Source: Capitella teleta (lineage: Eukaryota; Annelida; Polychaeta; Capitellidae). From it: a stretch of DNA of 64,000 nucleotides. The stretch covers positions 92,447 to 156,446 of the forward strand of contig KB308761.1 of assembly GCA_000328365.1 (NCBI GenBank), read 5' to 3'. The notes below the pieces were generated by a model that saw nothing but the letters and a program-made list of their open reading frames with translations, had not been told where the DNA came from and did no database searches. Each line of letters opens with the position of its first letter. Positions within the stretch are counted from its first letter, which is position 1. The position numbers and the translations under genes were made by a program. Of the stretch, positions 1-11,298 are shown in pieces.

Positions 1-29
1 TTTTTTTTTTTTTTTTTTTTNTANGGTAA
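1..29. other. low-quality contig edge
   Basis: The first 20 bases are all T, followed by ambiguous bases at 21 and 24. This looks like the ragged end of a contig or a trimmed poly-T read, so nothing should be inferred from it. Confidence 0.6.
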
Positions 30-89
30 ACAATAATTTAACTTTCTTATTCTTCTGCGTGTCGTTACTCTTCTATTTATGGCCGCACG

Positions 90-1700
90 TTGGCGGAGAC
101 ACCTGGCGGCTCTCCGATAGAAGAGGACTCCACAACTCCACGTTACACACTTTACATATCTGAATGTTACCACCAGTGTAAATATTGTCCTTTGACTGTT
201 AAACACAATCACCGGGAGCAAGTGGCCAAGGGAGAGGGAGAGGTCTGGTCGGTGCCAGCGCGGATTCCCTTCTCTCCTCTCTTCTCTTGCTCTCTCGCCG
301 TCCAACTTTTAAACGATCATGGTTTGGCACCAGCTCAAGTCATTATCCAGAGTGTTTTGGTAAGCATTCATCAACTTGAAGTCAGCCAAAAAGATCCAAG
401 TGTTTTCCCCGTTTATCTGTTAGCTGGTCAACGCAGGGACGCTGTCAGTGGCAGAAGCCATAGTGCTACGGGTGACGCGTGTAAGGACGATTGCTTTTGT
501 TGGCATCACGCATTGTTGTTGCCCACTGACCTCCCCTGATGTTCCTTCATTACACCCTAGGATATCCGATAAATCCGTACAACATGACTTGCAGAGACTC
601 CGACAATTACTCAATCTCGAGATATACATAAAGATAACTAAGCATGCCAACCTCTCTGACTCGGAAAAACGAAGGCTGTCGGATGCTGCAACGCGCTCAT
701 GGAAGTGAGACGTGAACGGGCAGCTGCCTATGAGACTCCTCCGTAAGTGAGTTCACCATTTAATTAACAAGTCATCTTATTAGTTATTAAAAACCATCCA
801 AAAAAGCAGCTCACATACACAGTAATTATAGACAGCAAAGCTTATTAATTATTAAGCACCATAAAATAATATGTTGATTGTACGAGTAATTATTGGTATT
901 TTATCCAAGGAGCATATAGAATCTAGCTTTGTCACAATCTGTTGAAATTGTGTAATTTTTCGCCCACAGCTTTAACGAGACAGACCAGCGTCCAACCAAC
1001 AGCTAGCTCAACCCCTGGCTTCTGTTGACGCTCTTCCATCAGTCAAAACCGCCTCCTCGATGCTAGAGTAAGTTCACCTTTGCTCATCGTGCACGCACAC
1101 TCAGTACACTGAAAACCGATTGATAGCGTGAGGCTATAATAGTCTCTCGTGTTTTTCAATTAAACTGTATAGGTTTTGCTTTTGATTTAGAATGAATTCA
1201 TTATGTTTGGCACTGATGGCAACAGCACAGTTTGAGGCAGCAATGTTTTCTTCTTGTCAACACCCCCCTTTTGCATATTATAGTACTGAAGCAGGTTCTC
1301 CTATGAGTACATGCTTGTACACGTTGTAACGAAGATGTTTTTTTTAATGGTAATGTGACGTAATTCTACTTGGTATTTAATTAGAGGTTGAGAGGTTGAA
1401 ACGCAAGAGATGACGTTTGCTGTGGTTACTTCCAGATACAGGCGACCAGCCACTGCTGGCGCCCGTATCACCCGAACGGGTTGGGTGGAGCCGTAAAACC
1501 CCAATCACTCATCAGCGACCAGCCACTGACAACGTATTAAAATTGTGTAATTTTTCTCACATACAATTTCCACCCTTTGGCTCCACCCATTGCCCCTTTG
1601 GTCACTCAACCTCTTGTCCCCCTCTTGACTCCCCCACAACTATTATGGCTCCAACGCCCTTTGAAGGACCCCCACCCCAGATGATCGAGTAAGTTTAGTT
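90..1700 (+). other. unclassified region with weak coding-like segments
   Basis: No known gene is recognised. There are plus-strand open stretches at 90-539, 448-708 (ending in a charged segment with SDSEKRRLSDAATRSWK) and 1417-1692 (proline-rich end). Three are followed by donor-like GTAAGT sites near 741, 1068 and 1689. The sequence before two of them is alike: TTGTGTAATTTTTC occurs near 950 and again near 1545, suggesting an old local duplication of an exon-like unit. The unit near 970-1070 is closed in all three frames close to its start. It could be a decayed gene or transposon, or noncoding. Confidence that anything here is translated is low. Confidence 0.2.
1456..1514 (+). mobile_element. 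5'-truncated SINE (3' tail only) with target-site duplication
   Basis: This 59-bp piece matches the 3' end of the SINE at 28193-28531 (core GGGTTGGGTGGAGCCG, then CACTCAT). It is flanked by a perfect 14-bp direct repeat, GCGACCAGCCACTG, at 1442-1455 and 1515-1528. The duplication shows it is a separate insertion of a strongly 5'-truncated copy, not the residue of a longer one. Confidence 0.75.
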
Positions 1701-1767
1701 TACAATTGCTCGCTATGCACAATTATTTTGGAATTAATCGATCTCAAAAGTTGCGTGTCTTTACAAT

Positions 1768-1852
1768 AGAGAAGGGCGAAACCCGGTCCCGGCCTTCTGT
1801 TCTGGCGCCCGCAACATCCGAATTGTTTGAGTGGAGCCGTAAAACCCCATCA
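1768..1852 (+). mobile_element. SINE 3'-tail fragment
   Basis: About 85 bp matches the 3' third of the same SINE: the GGGCGAAACCCGGTCCCG stretch, TTCTGTTCTGGCGCCCG, and the GTGGAGCCGTAAAACCCC tail. The tRNA-like head is absent and no clear target duplication was seen. Confidence 0.65.
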
Positions 1853-2220
1853 TGCTTCTGTTTATCACGCTAATTAGCATTCAATAAATAAATGATTCAT
1901 TGAGACGAACAGAAATAAAAGTCTAGCTTCTGTTTCCAGTTCTGAAGATGAACAAATTCGTCCATTTACCGCATTGATTTAAAAGTCATGAAGGTAAGTA
2001 ATGCATACTTGAAACGTCCAACGCGCTGAATAATTTGATCGTGGCAATCGTAATTCCTGTTTTCTGTTTCTGGTTTTTTTGTTTTTTTTTTCGTTTTTTT
2101 TTTTTTCGTTTTTTTTTTTTCTCACGTTTTCATTCATTTTTAGGTGACGCATAAACAACTTTGTTTCTGTCACCATCAACTGCCACTGTTTGCCAAAGTT
2201 TACGTGTTTGAATAAATTTA

Positions 2221-2324
<104 letters not shown>

Positions 2325-2847
2325 GTAATCCACAAAATGATATGATCAGCAAAAATAGAGTCAACGTCAAGTTTCAATTAAAAAATTCAGACAAAATTAT
2401 TGTATAAAAAATTTAATTAAAGTGACGAGAGAAGATCGATTGATCGTATACATCGTGATTATGAGTGAGCCACCGTAGTAACTGTTTCAACAATTTCGAT
2501 CAGCGAATAAGAATTTAACGACGTTATTACAACATCATTCAATACCATTTTCACGGCAGTCATCGCACAGAAAAAAAGGTCATCATGTTACGATGAAATG
2601 AGATGGGAAATGCAGCTTCATTTTAGGATTTTAGTTCACATCCGTGCTCTCTGGAAACTTCCCTCATTCCAGCTAGCTCATGACTTTTTTTTTTCTTTTC
2701 TTTATTTTTATGCGCGGATGAATTCTTAAGTCGAGAGAACAGCATCATAATCACCATTGGTGAAAGAATCCTCTAACAGTCCTCGTTGTACAATTTAAGG
2801 AGAGAACAGAAACAGCAGACACAGATCAATTCCCACATTATGCTTAC

Positions 2848-2915
2848 CTCCTCACGAATTGCATCGATGCTTTTTGGTGACTCCATCTCATTCGCTGAGC
2901 GATTCATGGAGTGAT
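2848..2915 (-). CDS. F5/8C gene putative exon 8
   Basis: 68 nt bounded by an ACAG acceptor and a GAG/GTAAGC donor. It is open in the phase left by exon 7 and would encode DHSMNRSANEMESPKSIDAI then REE. The pyrimidine tract before the acceptor is weak and the peptide matches nothing I know, so this is the least certain exon of the gene. Confidence 0.4.
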
Positions 2916-5900
2916 CTGTCTGAAGTGATCCGTAGGATATCCATTCGACGAAATGAATACACAGTAATATAGGGAAGCCATTGTATCAATCGGCTACCCA
3001 TGTCATAATATCAGCGTCCACTTTAAGCACATCTATAACGTAGCTATAATAACATCCCAACTTTCATACATCAAAATCATTGCCAGTGATCTTAAGCAAG
3101 ATGACTATCAGCTATACTGAGCCTTACTTTAGGTGCTGCGGTCTATTCATATGAATTGCAATACCACATAATTATTTGCTATTTTATTTTTATTTGCTCA
3201 CCTATTCCCCTTCGGACTCACCTAGATTAAGACATTTGTATAATTCCCAGCGCACGGAGCAGTATTCGTGGCACTCAAGCGGATGGAGTCTCAGTGAAAG
3301 AGCCTCAAGCGGAGGTTCAAAGGCATTGGTCGCCGCCACAGAACGGTGTACATTACCGGTAAACTGCAACAACAACAATTTTCTTATCCAATGTATATAA
3401 TTATGGCATGTATATGATTCGTAATGATCAAGCATACTTATTTTTACATAATTCTTATTGTTGTTCGAAAAGTTCTCAGCATAACATAGGACGCGCAATA
3501 ATAGAGGCATGAAATTTAGAGATTAGATGGAGCAACTATTCAAATGGTCACGCGTACACGCCTCTGACAAAACTAGTTTTGATTGGGTGCACTTCCACCC
3601 ATATCACTATCAAAGCTTTCTTTCGGGTGCCAAAAGTTTGATTAGTGGGCCTCTCATAACACTTATTCGCAATACCTGATCGCTGATTTTAATCGAGTCC
3701 ACAGCTTGTGTATTGACTTGTCTCCGGTGAAAATTTAATGGAATTATATCGGCAAATATATATACATGTATAAAAATGGGAAATGCGCTTTGGAGGTGCA
3801 TCAAAAAAGCCCACCCGGTTTTTTTTTTTTTTTTTTTTTTTTTTAATAAGCCACGCAGTCACTTAACATTATTATTTCTCCACATAATGGGTTGGGTGGA
3901 GCCGTCAAACCCCATCACTCATTACATGTACTGACCGTATGAGTTGTACCATCATCAGAGGTGAACCAGTGCCACTTTGAGCCATCTAGACTGTAGGATA
4001 TCGTGTAATTCTGGACGGTTTCATTCCGAACCCCATTTCCCAGAGTCTGAATCGCGAAAATTGTTTGTGTATTTTCAAAGGTGACCTCCAGCCAAGGGTC
4101 CGGGTCGGAATTATTCTTGCACCATGCAATTTCACTCGCTGTGAAATGTAAAATACCTTAGATTTATATGCATGTTTTTTTTGGTTTTTTTAATGTTTTT
4201 TTTTAATAGTTAATTTTTCACTATTATTACTATTATAGTATTATTACTATTATTACATATACTTTTTTGGCAAAGCCTTATTTCCAATGTCTATTTAAAT
4301 TATTAAAATTAATCGTGATTAATTCAGAATTATACAACTCAGTGAGTCTGCCAGCCAAACAGCTTTGTGCATTTGCGTGATTTATTCGTGTATAAATAAC
4401 GCGTATAAATAAACAAATAGCTAGCGTAGATCACTCTCGCTATTCACCTAATGTTAAAGTCTCAAAATGCAATTTCATAACGCCTCTGCTCATTGGACGT
4501 TATGATCTCATATGCGTTAGAATAATCAACGCGGAAGAATAGCGCAGAAGATCGTCTGCACGATGGCGTCGCCTCGATTTTCAGTCGGCAATTATGCGTA
4601 CCACCACCAGAATTTGATGTTTATATCAAATGTCAAAAAAACTTTAGGCTTTAATTTTTATGTTGTGAGAAAAATGCAATAAATGTACGAAGTGGGGGAT
4701 GAACATCGTGATAAATAAAATCTTGTCATTTCTGCTTTACTCAAAAGGTCAAAGGTCGTCAAATCGAGCGTCTGACAAGTGCCTTATATTTATCGATTTT
4801 AAAGGATTAACAGAGATCAGAAATCAAATATTACCGTGTATAACGATTTATCCGGTTTTGACAGATGTCATGTATTGCTTCATTCGAGTAAATCAAAATG
4901 AAAACGGTATATAACTTTAGCGTTCACGAAATCCAACTTTGCTTCTGCGGAAACAGGCCAAATATGAACTACTCATTTATGATGGTGCATAATGAAGTTA
5001 GTGATAAAAATAATTGTGACGACGACCTTGTAATACAGAGTGGGCCAAAAGTTTATTATTATTATATTATTGTGATATTGTGTTATTCTGCGCCAAATAA
5101 TTTATGCAAAGTAATCAGGGAATAAGCATATTTTGAATGAGGGAGGAACATTTAAATGCGAGTGGTGAGTAATTGCGAAGAGAGAAAAATCAGATGAGCC
5201 CCTGAATGATCATTGATGAATGTCATCTCTTGTAAGGCACTTTAATACAAAATCTATGCTTCGTTTTGATTTTTAGAGATAAACATTAGTGCTACTGTCA
5301 CAACTATAGCACTCTAAAACAAAACAATAGAACGAGAGTGTTGCCTTAATGATGCGTTCAATGAAGCCTATCCATGGTTCGGGGCCCTGGTTGTCGCCAA
5401 AAGTGGAAATATTACGAAATGATGAGTGCACTGTGTTAATTGAGATAAATCGGCATAAGTGTTGATAAATTGAAATATAAATAATAGGAACAGCAGCAAA
5501 GCTTGCCAGATTAACCATACCAAGTATTTATTTATCTTATCTTTGTGTAATTTTACACTGCGATCTGTTTTGTAACACTTTCTTAGAAATGTGAGATGGC
5601 TGAGCAATTCAGAAGCAAGCATAACGTTTAACATCAACCATGAATGAATACTCTTGTTTACCTTTGTTTTTGTTTTTTGTTTGTGTTTATTTTTAATTCT
5701 TCGATGTTTTCTCATGAAAATAAAACATAGTTTTCGACTGAACTTGAAAATTTTGTTGACATTTAACGTACCAAAAACCAGAGTGGTAATGAAACAAAAA
5801 CAATCTGAGTGAAATTATATTAAAAGCGATATAATTATAACTGAAGAATGCAACCTCACCCTATTGTGATTCGATCTTATATTTTTTTCGATGTTCCTTA

Positions 5901-6807
5901 TCATAATCATAACGTTTTTATCACCCCTTGCATTATGATTGCATAAATAATGATTATCTGTGAGCTGTACAACTCTTCCTGGTGCGTAAGAATAGACGCT
6001 GACAACATAATTGAACATGCAGTCTCCCGAAGTAAATGTTTGATTTCCAAGGTAATGTTCGTAGTATAATCGGGTTAAGTCACTTAGAAGTCGATGATTA
6101 TGCTAGGATTGATAACGTTCTCGTGAATGTGGAGCCAAATAACCGACGAGACGTTTGGTTATTTGGCTCCATATTCACGAGAACGTTATCAATCATAGCA
6201 TAATCACCTCCTTCCCGTGACTCATCCGTTAAATAATGCTTCTTGAAATTCGACTAGTTTAGAGTTGTGAGACGTCATCGTTGTTCATGGCGCCATCGTT
6301 GTTCGTGGCGTCATCGTTGTTCGTGACGTCATTAATTGTTGTCATAGCGTGTCCCCTAACTGAGCCACTCGCAGTTTCGCACGAATAATAAAATACATCT
6401 GACATAAAATTCACATTAGCATGTGAGTATAAATAGAGATGAGATAAAACCGAGCCCAACTTTACTAAAAAATTGTTAATTTGTGCAAAATTTGAGCGTG
6501 TTTAGTTCGCCGAAACAGGAATCTGCGATAGCAGCTTGGTTGCTATGACAACGGGAGACGCGTAACGACCACTTTTCACGAGTGATGTCAAACCTGTGTG
6601 TATAATTATACAAGCTAATCTCCATATCTATGGCGCAATGTGTTACATAAATGCTATTTTACCCCCTTCACTCAGAAAGGACGCTATACATACCCCAAAT
6701 AATTATCTGTAGTTGCAATAGCGCCTTATTTTTCATTTATCTTTTCCTCTTCAGATAAATTTACAATCACGATGCAGTTACTCTGCGTGGAAGGATGCTT
6801 GGTGGGT

Positions 6808-6847
<40 letters not shown>

Positions 6848-9708
6848 CTCTCAAAATCATAGTCATCACCGACTATAAACTCGCCCATACACACATTGGA
6901 AATCAAGAATAAAAATTGAACTGAAGGCAACTCTAACTACTTACTTATACGGCTTAGCTTGGGGAAATATGAAGTGCTATAAATAGAAGATACCAATACT
7001 TACTAAAACGACTTTCCTTGGCGACATATGAGCTGCAATAAATAGATGAAGCAGAGAGCTGGTCATCGTTCACTCCACCCGGCCCAGTGATCAATGGTGA
7101 CAATTCCGGCCCCTCACAATCTTTAAAAAAGGGTAGCAAAATAACCGAATGAAGTTTAACAATTAATTACGACATATAATGTATGCTCCATAAAAGTCTA
7201 AATGTGTATGAAATTCATAACATAGAAAAATAAAACAGAGAGGCGATGCGTCGCTTCAAGGTCGCTTAATAAAGAACTGTCAAACAGAGGACGACCGAGA
7301 GGTATGAATAAAGTTAGAGAGAGATTACGTGCTGTAGTGAGTACGAATGTGAACACTGAGGTTATTCTCATAATTCACAGTGCCACCATGGTTTGAAACG
7401 CTTGCCACTAAAGACTCCGCATTTCTCTCTCTCCATATATGGAGTCTTTGCTCGTTACGATGCACGCTATTGAGCTGCCATTTGTTTTGGTATTTGTTGT
7501 TGCGCAAGCAACTGAATCGACAATACACATTTAGGTATCTCCTACTCACCTAAATTGAGACATTTGTACAATTCCCAGCGCACAGAGCGGTATTCATAGT
7601 AACCAAGTGGGTGGAGTTTCACAAAACGAGCAACAATTGGAGTTTCAAAGTCATTCCTCACAGGTATCGAGGGAGCCACGTTACCACTGAACTGCAACGA
7701 ATATGAAGGTTTTCTGAATATTTCCTGTGAATAATTAATTAATTATATACAATTATAATAATAATTTAGGTATAACGATTGACTGTTTATATTTATGTGT
7801 GATTATTTATTGTTGAGTATGCTTATTAACAATCATTTCTTATTACGTGTATAAATAAAGCACAAGGAAATCTGCTAAACTTCATTTGCCGTAACTAACA
7901 AATTAATACAAATATTTTTAATAAAATAGCAATACTAATACTGACCGTATGAATTGTACCATTACCAGAGGTGAACCAATTCCACTTTGAGCCATCTAGA
8001 CTGTAGGATATTGTGTAATTCTTGACGAATTCAAACCGAGCCCCATTTCCCAGAGTTTGAATCGCAAAAATAGTTTGTGAATCTTCAAAGGTGACCTGCA
8101 GCCAAGGATCCGGGTCGGAATTATTCTTGCACCATGCAATTTCACTCGCTGTGAAGCATAAAAATCCCTTCATTCTTATGCAGGCTGGCCTAGAGATAGA
8201 CTTGCAAAGTTGAATGCACGCGCAATTTGATCTCCCATTTTGTTCTTCGACAATTAGACAGACAATTAGACATTGAATACAGACCATACACAGTCAATAT
8301 GATTTCTCATAATAACGTTAGTGTGTCTGATAATTAATTGTTTTTGTACTCATGAATTTTTAGCATAATTTTGTCCCTTGTTTTGCATTAATCAAATTGT
8401 ATTTCGCAGGAATAATCAAATAAGTATAACAAATGTTGGGATGAGCTGAGTTATTGTTAAATTAGCATAAGCATTAACGAAAGTTACTCAAAACTATGTT
8501 TAAAATAACAAAACATGATCATCGAAGTTACTTTGAGAGAGTGAGCGAGCTTCAATGCTTGTGAATTGCCCTGATTACGTTCTAGCATTATTATTACTAT
8601 ACCCAATTCGATTAAATTGATTATCAGTAATCATCTGAGATCGAAAGGAGAGATCGTGTAACATAATAATATACATGTAGATATGTGTTAGAATGATATG
8701 CTAAGAAATTACTCATTTATTACAATTCATCAAGATATGCAAACATTTATAGCAACAAATAAGATGTGCAATCCTTTGTGGGTTACACGCACAAGCAGCA
8801 TATAATATTAAAGTTGATCCTGAATACAGCTAATGATACCAATACTTACTAAAACGACTTTCCTTGGCGACATATGCGCTGCTATAAATAGATGAAGCAG
8901 AGAGTTGGTCATCTTTCACTCCGTCCGGTCCAGTGATCAATGGTGACAATTCCAACTCCTCACAATCTGAAGAATGGGTTAGCAAATAATTGGGTATGAT
9001 ACTGACATAACTAATTAATGTAATTTTTTGTTAATATTATATAATTTTATGCTCAAGAAGTGCAGTAAAATCTTTATAAATGCCATCTAAATGTAAACCA
9101 CAGATTATTGATACTTTTCGTGAGCTTCTGTAGATTTAAAGCACGTCTGCACTTTCCAGGGGTATTCAGTTATCCCATCAAGCCTTGAAAGAGGCCATTG
9201 CCTAAACAGGGTTTGCAATTATATACTAATGAGGATGGAATAATCTGCTCAAGTGTGTGTTCTGTGTCATGTTTTTAAACTTTTAAAGGGTATGATTCGT
9301 GTATTTCAGTAGGCGACAAAATATAATTATTGGGATTCGTTTTTGTTTCGAGTTTGAGGCTGTGTAAGGGTTCTCATTGTCAAATTACTTTTTTTCCACA
9401 AGCATCTGAGATTAAGCACCTGAATTCACCGACCTCAAGTGAAAATACATTGCGCTACTTCCGTCTGTATATCAGAGGGCATACTTTCTATCCCCATGTC
9501 TGCTACAAAACATGAGGTACAGTTTAGGTAATGGAAAACAAGCAGAAAACCAAACAAACGAATTAATAAATAACGCAATGAACTAAGATTAAATATGAAT
9601 CATAAGCTTTTTTGTGAGGCTTTGGCTGATTGCGTACACACCTGGAGTAGAAGCAGCAGTTTGCAGGTAGACGAGGAGTAGCAACCGCCTCAGGAGATGA
9701 GCACTCAT
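2848..9708 (-). CDS. secreted or surface protein with two tandem F5/8-type-C (discoidin) domains, possibly incomplete at its 3' end
   Basis: Eight exons read from right to left encode at least 353 residues in one open frame. Exon 1 gives a signal peptide (MSAHLLRRLLLLVYLQTAAS). Two copies of a three-exon cassette (A, B, C) follow, each encoding about 154 residues of an F5/8-type-C fold. Landmarks are the PDPWL motif of the ligand-binding face, the repeated NYTISYSLDGSKW strand and the closing VRWELYKCLNL. All splice sites are GT-AG and intron phases repeat exactly in both cassettes (A starts phase 1, A/B phase 1, B/C phase 0). Discoidin domains bind carbohydrate or phospholipid outside the cell. 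The ligand here is unknown. A last putative exon at 2848-2915 leads to a good donor, so more exons probably lie further left. No transmembrane segment is seen in the part present. Confidence 0.82.
3222..3363 (-). CDS. F5/8C gene exon 7 (cassette 2, part C)
   Basis: 142 nt, the same length as exon 4. The two ends are conserved (FTGNV; SVRWELYKCLNL), but the middle is much changed (roughly 40 percent of residues differ from exon 4, including two Cys in place of aromatic or basic residues). Donor GTGAGT. Confidence 0.8.
3889..3925 (+). mobile_element. SINE 3'-tail fragment
   Basis: It carries GGGTTGGGTGGAGCCGTC, then AAACCCCATCACTCATTAC, matching the last 40 bases of the SINE family. It lies in an intron of the discoidin gene, antisense to it. 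A 25-base poly-T run is just to the left (3820-3844). Confidence 0.6.
3936..4138 (-). CDS. F5/8C gene exon 6 (cassette 2, part B)
   Basis: 203 nt, identical in length to exon 3 and about 16 percent different in protein sequence (WLEVTFENTQTIFAIQTLG, SDDGTTHT). A SINE tail fragment lies only 12 bases beyond its donor, in the next intron. The 2.9-kb intron before it also holds the hairpin at 6.1 kb and a mariner-like copy. Confidence 0.85.
5035..5593 (-). mobile_element. copy of mariner-like non-autonomous element (GAGTGGGCC ends)
   Basis: The left end TACAGAGTGGGCCAAAAGT carries the terminal motif after a TA dinucleotide. Internal sequence to about 5593 aligns with the reverse complement of the element at 60520-61183, by eye at about 80 percent. 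The far terminal repeat is not recognised. It sits in an intron of the discoidin gene. Confidence 0.6.
6095..6206. repeat. near-perfect long hairpin (50-bp arms, 12-base loop)
   Basis: Arms at 6095-6144 and 6157-6206 are inverse complements at 48 of 50 positions; one of the two mismatches would be a G-U pair in one RNA strand. The loop is GACGAGACGTTT. The structure lies in the 2.9-kb intron of the discoidin gene, so it would be transcribed in that pre-mRNA. It could be a fold-back transposon, a microRNA- or hairpin-siRNA-like precursor, or a recent palindromic duplication. No second copy was seen in the window. Confidence 0.8.
6276..6346. repeat. 18-bp minisatellite
   Basis: Three to four imperfect units of the form CATCGTTGTTCRTGGCGY occur in direct order, with the last unit decayed. 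Confidence 0.7.
6345..6502. repeat. dispersed repeat, copy 1
   Basis: About 160 bp shares blocks in the same order with 51594-51756: GTGTCCCCT, CTCGCAGTTTCGCACGAAT, ATGTGAGTA, GATAAAACCGAGCCCAA and AATTTGAGCG. No terminal inverted repeats or coding potential were seen. The family is unknown. Confidence 0.6.
6808..6847. repeat. poly-T run
   Basis: About 39 consecutive T. It could be the poly-A end of a minus-strand retroposed sequence, but no retroposon body was recognised beside it. Confidence 0.8.
7004..7120 (-). CDS. F5/8C gene exon 5 (cassette 2, part A)
   Basis: 117 nt, the same length and phases as exon 2, with about six amino-acid differences from it over 39 residues. It opens discoidin domain 2 (DCEGPELSPLITGPGG). 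The acceptor is TTTAAAG. Confidence 0.8.
7550..7691 (-). CDS. F5/8C gene exon 4 (cassette 1, part C)
   Basis: 142 nt, phase 0 to phase 1. It closes domain 1: FSGN start, VARFVKLHPLGYYEYRSVRW, then ELYKCLNL with the final Cys. This VRWELYGC-like ending is the usual C-terminal signature of the F5/8C fold. Acceptor TTGCAG, donor GTGAGT. Confidence 0.85.
7946..8148 (-). CDS. F5/8C gene exon 3 (cassette 1, part B)
   Basis: 203 nt, phase 1 to phase 0. It encodes the core of domain 1 with SEIAWCKNNSDPDPWLQV, the TIFAIQTLGNG strand and NYTISYSLDGSKW. Acceptor TTCACAG, donor GTCAGT. Confidence 0.85.
8850..8966 (-). CDS. F5/8C gene exon 2 (cassette 1, part A)
   Basis: 117 nt, phase 1 to phase 1. It encodes the first strands of discoidin domain 1, starting with the Cys expected to pair with the C-terminal Cys of the domain (DCEELELSP ... 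DDQLSASSIYSSAY). Its acceptor is CTTCAG and its donor GTAAGT. Confidence 0.8.
9642..9708 (-). CDS. F5/8C gene exon 1: start codon and signal peptide
   Basis: The start ATG is at 9708-9706. The encoded peptide has a short basic N-terminus (HLLRR), a hydrophobic LLLLVYL core and small residues (TAAST) for signal peptidase cleavage near residue 20. The exon ends in phase 1 at CCAG followed by a GTGTG donor. The split codon gives Asp with the next exon. Confidence 0.75.
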
Positions 9709-10998
9709 CTTGAATGGTGCCTTTCTGCCGACAAATGCAATCTTGCAATCAACTAGAGTTTAGGTGGTCCGAGGAGGTAAGCAGCATTAAAGTGCCGTCA
9801 CACCAAAGAACACAAGGTTTATGGTCGACTTCTAGCAACACAGAGAAAATGTGGGTCAGATCTGCTGAAATCGAAGTTCATCATAAATTAATTCACACAT
9901 TGATGTAGCCATGGCAACCGGCTCCCCTCCTATTATGATTAACCAATCAATCGTGTTTTGGCAAAACACTTGATATGATGCATAATGCACATGGTGTGAG
10001 ATATAGTAGAAATTAGTTGCAACTTAGAAAGTAGAGATGGGGGAGCTTCGGCTTTGAACTTCGGATTTCTATACAAATATTAGCAATTTTCAAAAGCTTC
10101 AGACCATCGGACGAAAAAGGATCCAACAAGTCAGAACATACTTTAAATCTGTCAAACAAAGAGCGATCACCAGAGTTTGATTGAGACAGGTTTATTCAAG
10201 TGCTACGAAAACAGGAACAAATGGGCTTATAAACGTAGTGAGAGGTGAAGCACTCTCTAAAATAGTCCAAAATAGTAATGGTAATGAAAGTAGAAATGGA
10301 TAAACATAAATGAATGATGAATGGAGTTCATCAACAAAATCTACGTCAAACTTCTAAAGTGAAGAACGAGTTTTCACGAGTGTGAAGAAGTAATAATAAG
10401 CATGGGGTTAAGTATCATTGGATGTGCTATGCTTTAAGGAAAAAAATATAATTATTGATCATCCAATCATCATTGGTTCATTTGAGCACAAGCTCCTTAT
10501 TAATTTTGTGATCAAGTTTACTTAAGGGCTTGGAGCTGTTGCTTGACCGTCCGTCCGTAAAATTATTGCCTGAATACTGCAGCACGTGACAGTGTCTGAT
10601 CATACCATTGTGAGTTGCTCTTAATTGGTCAGCTGCCTGGAGGGGCGTTTGTTAGTTGAACTTTGTACTAGCTTATAGTTAGCTATATTGAGCAACAAGA
10701 GAAACTGTATAGTTTTATGTTGATTATACTATGGACTCAAAAGAATTTGAACTTTTTATAATCAGTTTCATGTGTCCTAAATGGTCACTCAATGAATTCA
10801 TGAAGAAAAAAGAGAGAAAAATTGTGTTCAGTTGAACAAAAATAGAGAGGAACAAAGAAAGTTGTTCATTTCGGATATCTCAAAAAATCATGCATAGAAA
10901 TAATTAAACCTGAGACATTCTTTCTTCGACGGTTCGCGAGTTGTTTGCCAACTTTCGTGTCTCAATGCAACCTCTAAGGTCGTTGGAAAGAGGGTGCG
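9709..10998. other. no gene seen
   Basis: This lies upstream of the discoidin gene and should contain its promoter. I could not pick out a TATA box or other clear core element. The rest is AT-rich and without recognisable coding or repeat content. Confidence 0.4.
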
Positions 10999-11298
10999 CT
11001 AAAGAAATAATTCAGGCTGCGGTTCATGCATGTACAACATGTTTTTTGCGCTTTTAAGCTGTACCAGTGCCACACCGCTCACACTCGTCTGCGCTTCACC
11101 ACCATAGGGATAGTGAAAGATTGACCTAGGTCTTGGAGACCTCGGCTTACGTCCAGAAGACAGGATCCTGCAATCCTGTTGAGTCACCTCCGAGACCGTT
11201 TTCGTCCATTTATCGGACCGCAGACGATATCGTCGAATCCCACGGACCGCAAATAAGTGGAATAATGCTTCTTTTTTTTTTTCCAGTAAAATAATCAT
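10999..11298 (-). mobile_element. possible LINE endonuclease fragment
   Basis: An open frame of 99 codons includes YPYGGEAQTSVSGVALVQLK and SAKNML-MHEPQPELF. The order Ser-Gly-Val-Ala-Leu, then a basic-Ala segment, then a W/H-E-P motif, recalls the APE-type endonuclease of CR1/RTE-like LINEs (SGVALxLSKxAxxxLxxWEP). No other LINE part is nearby, so this would be a short remnant. Chance similarity is possible. Confidence 0.35.
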
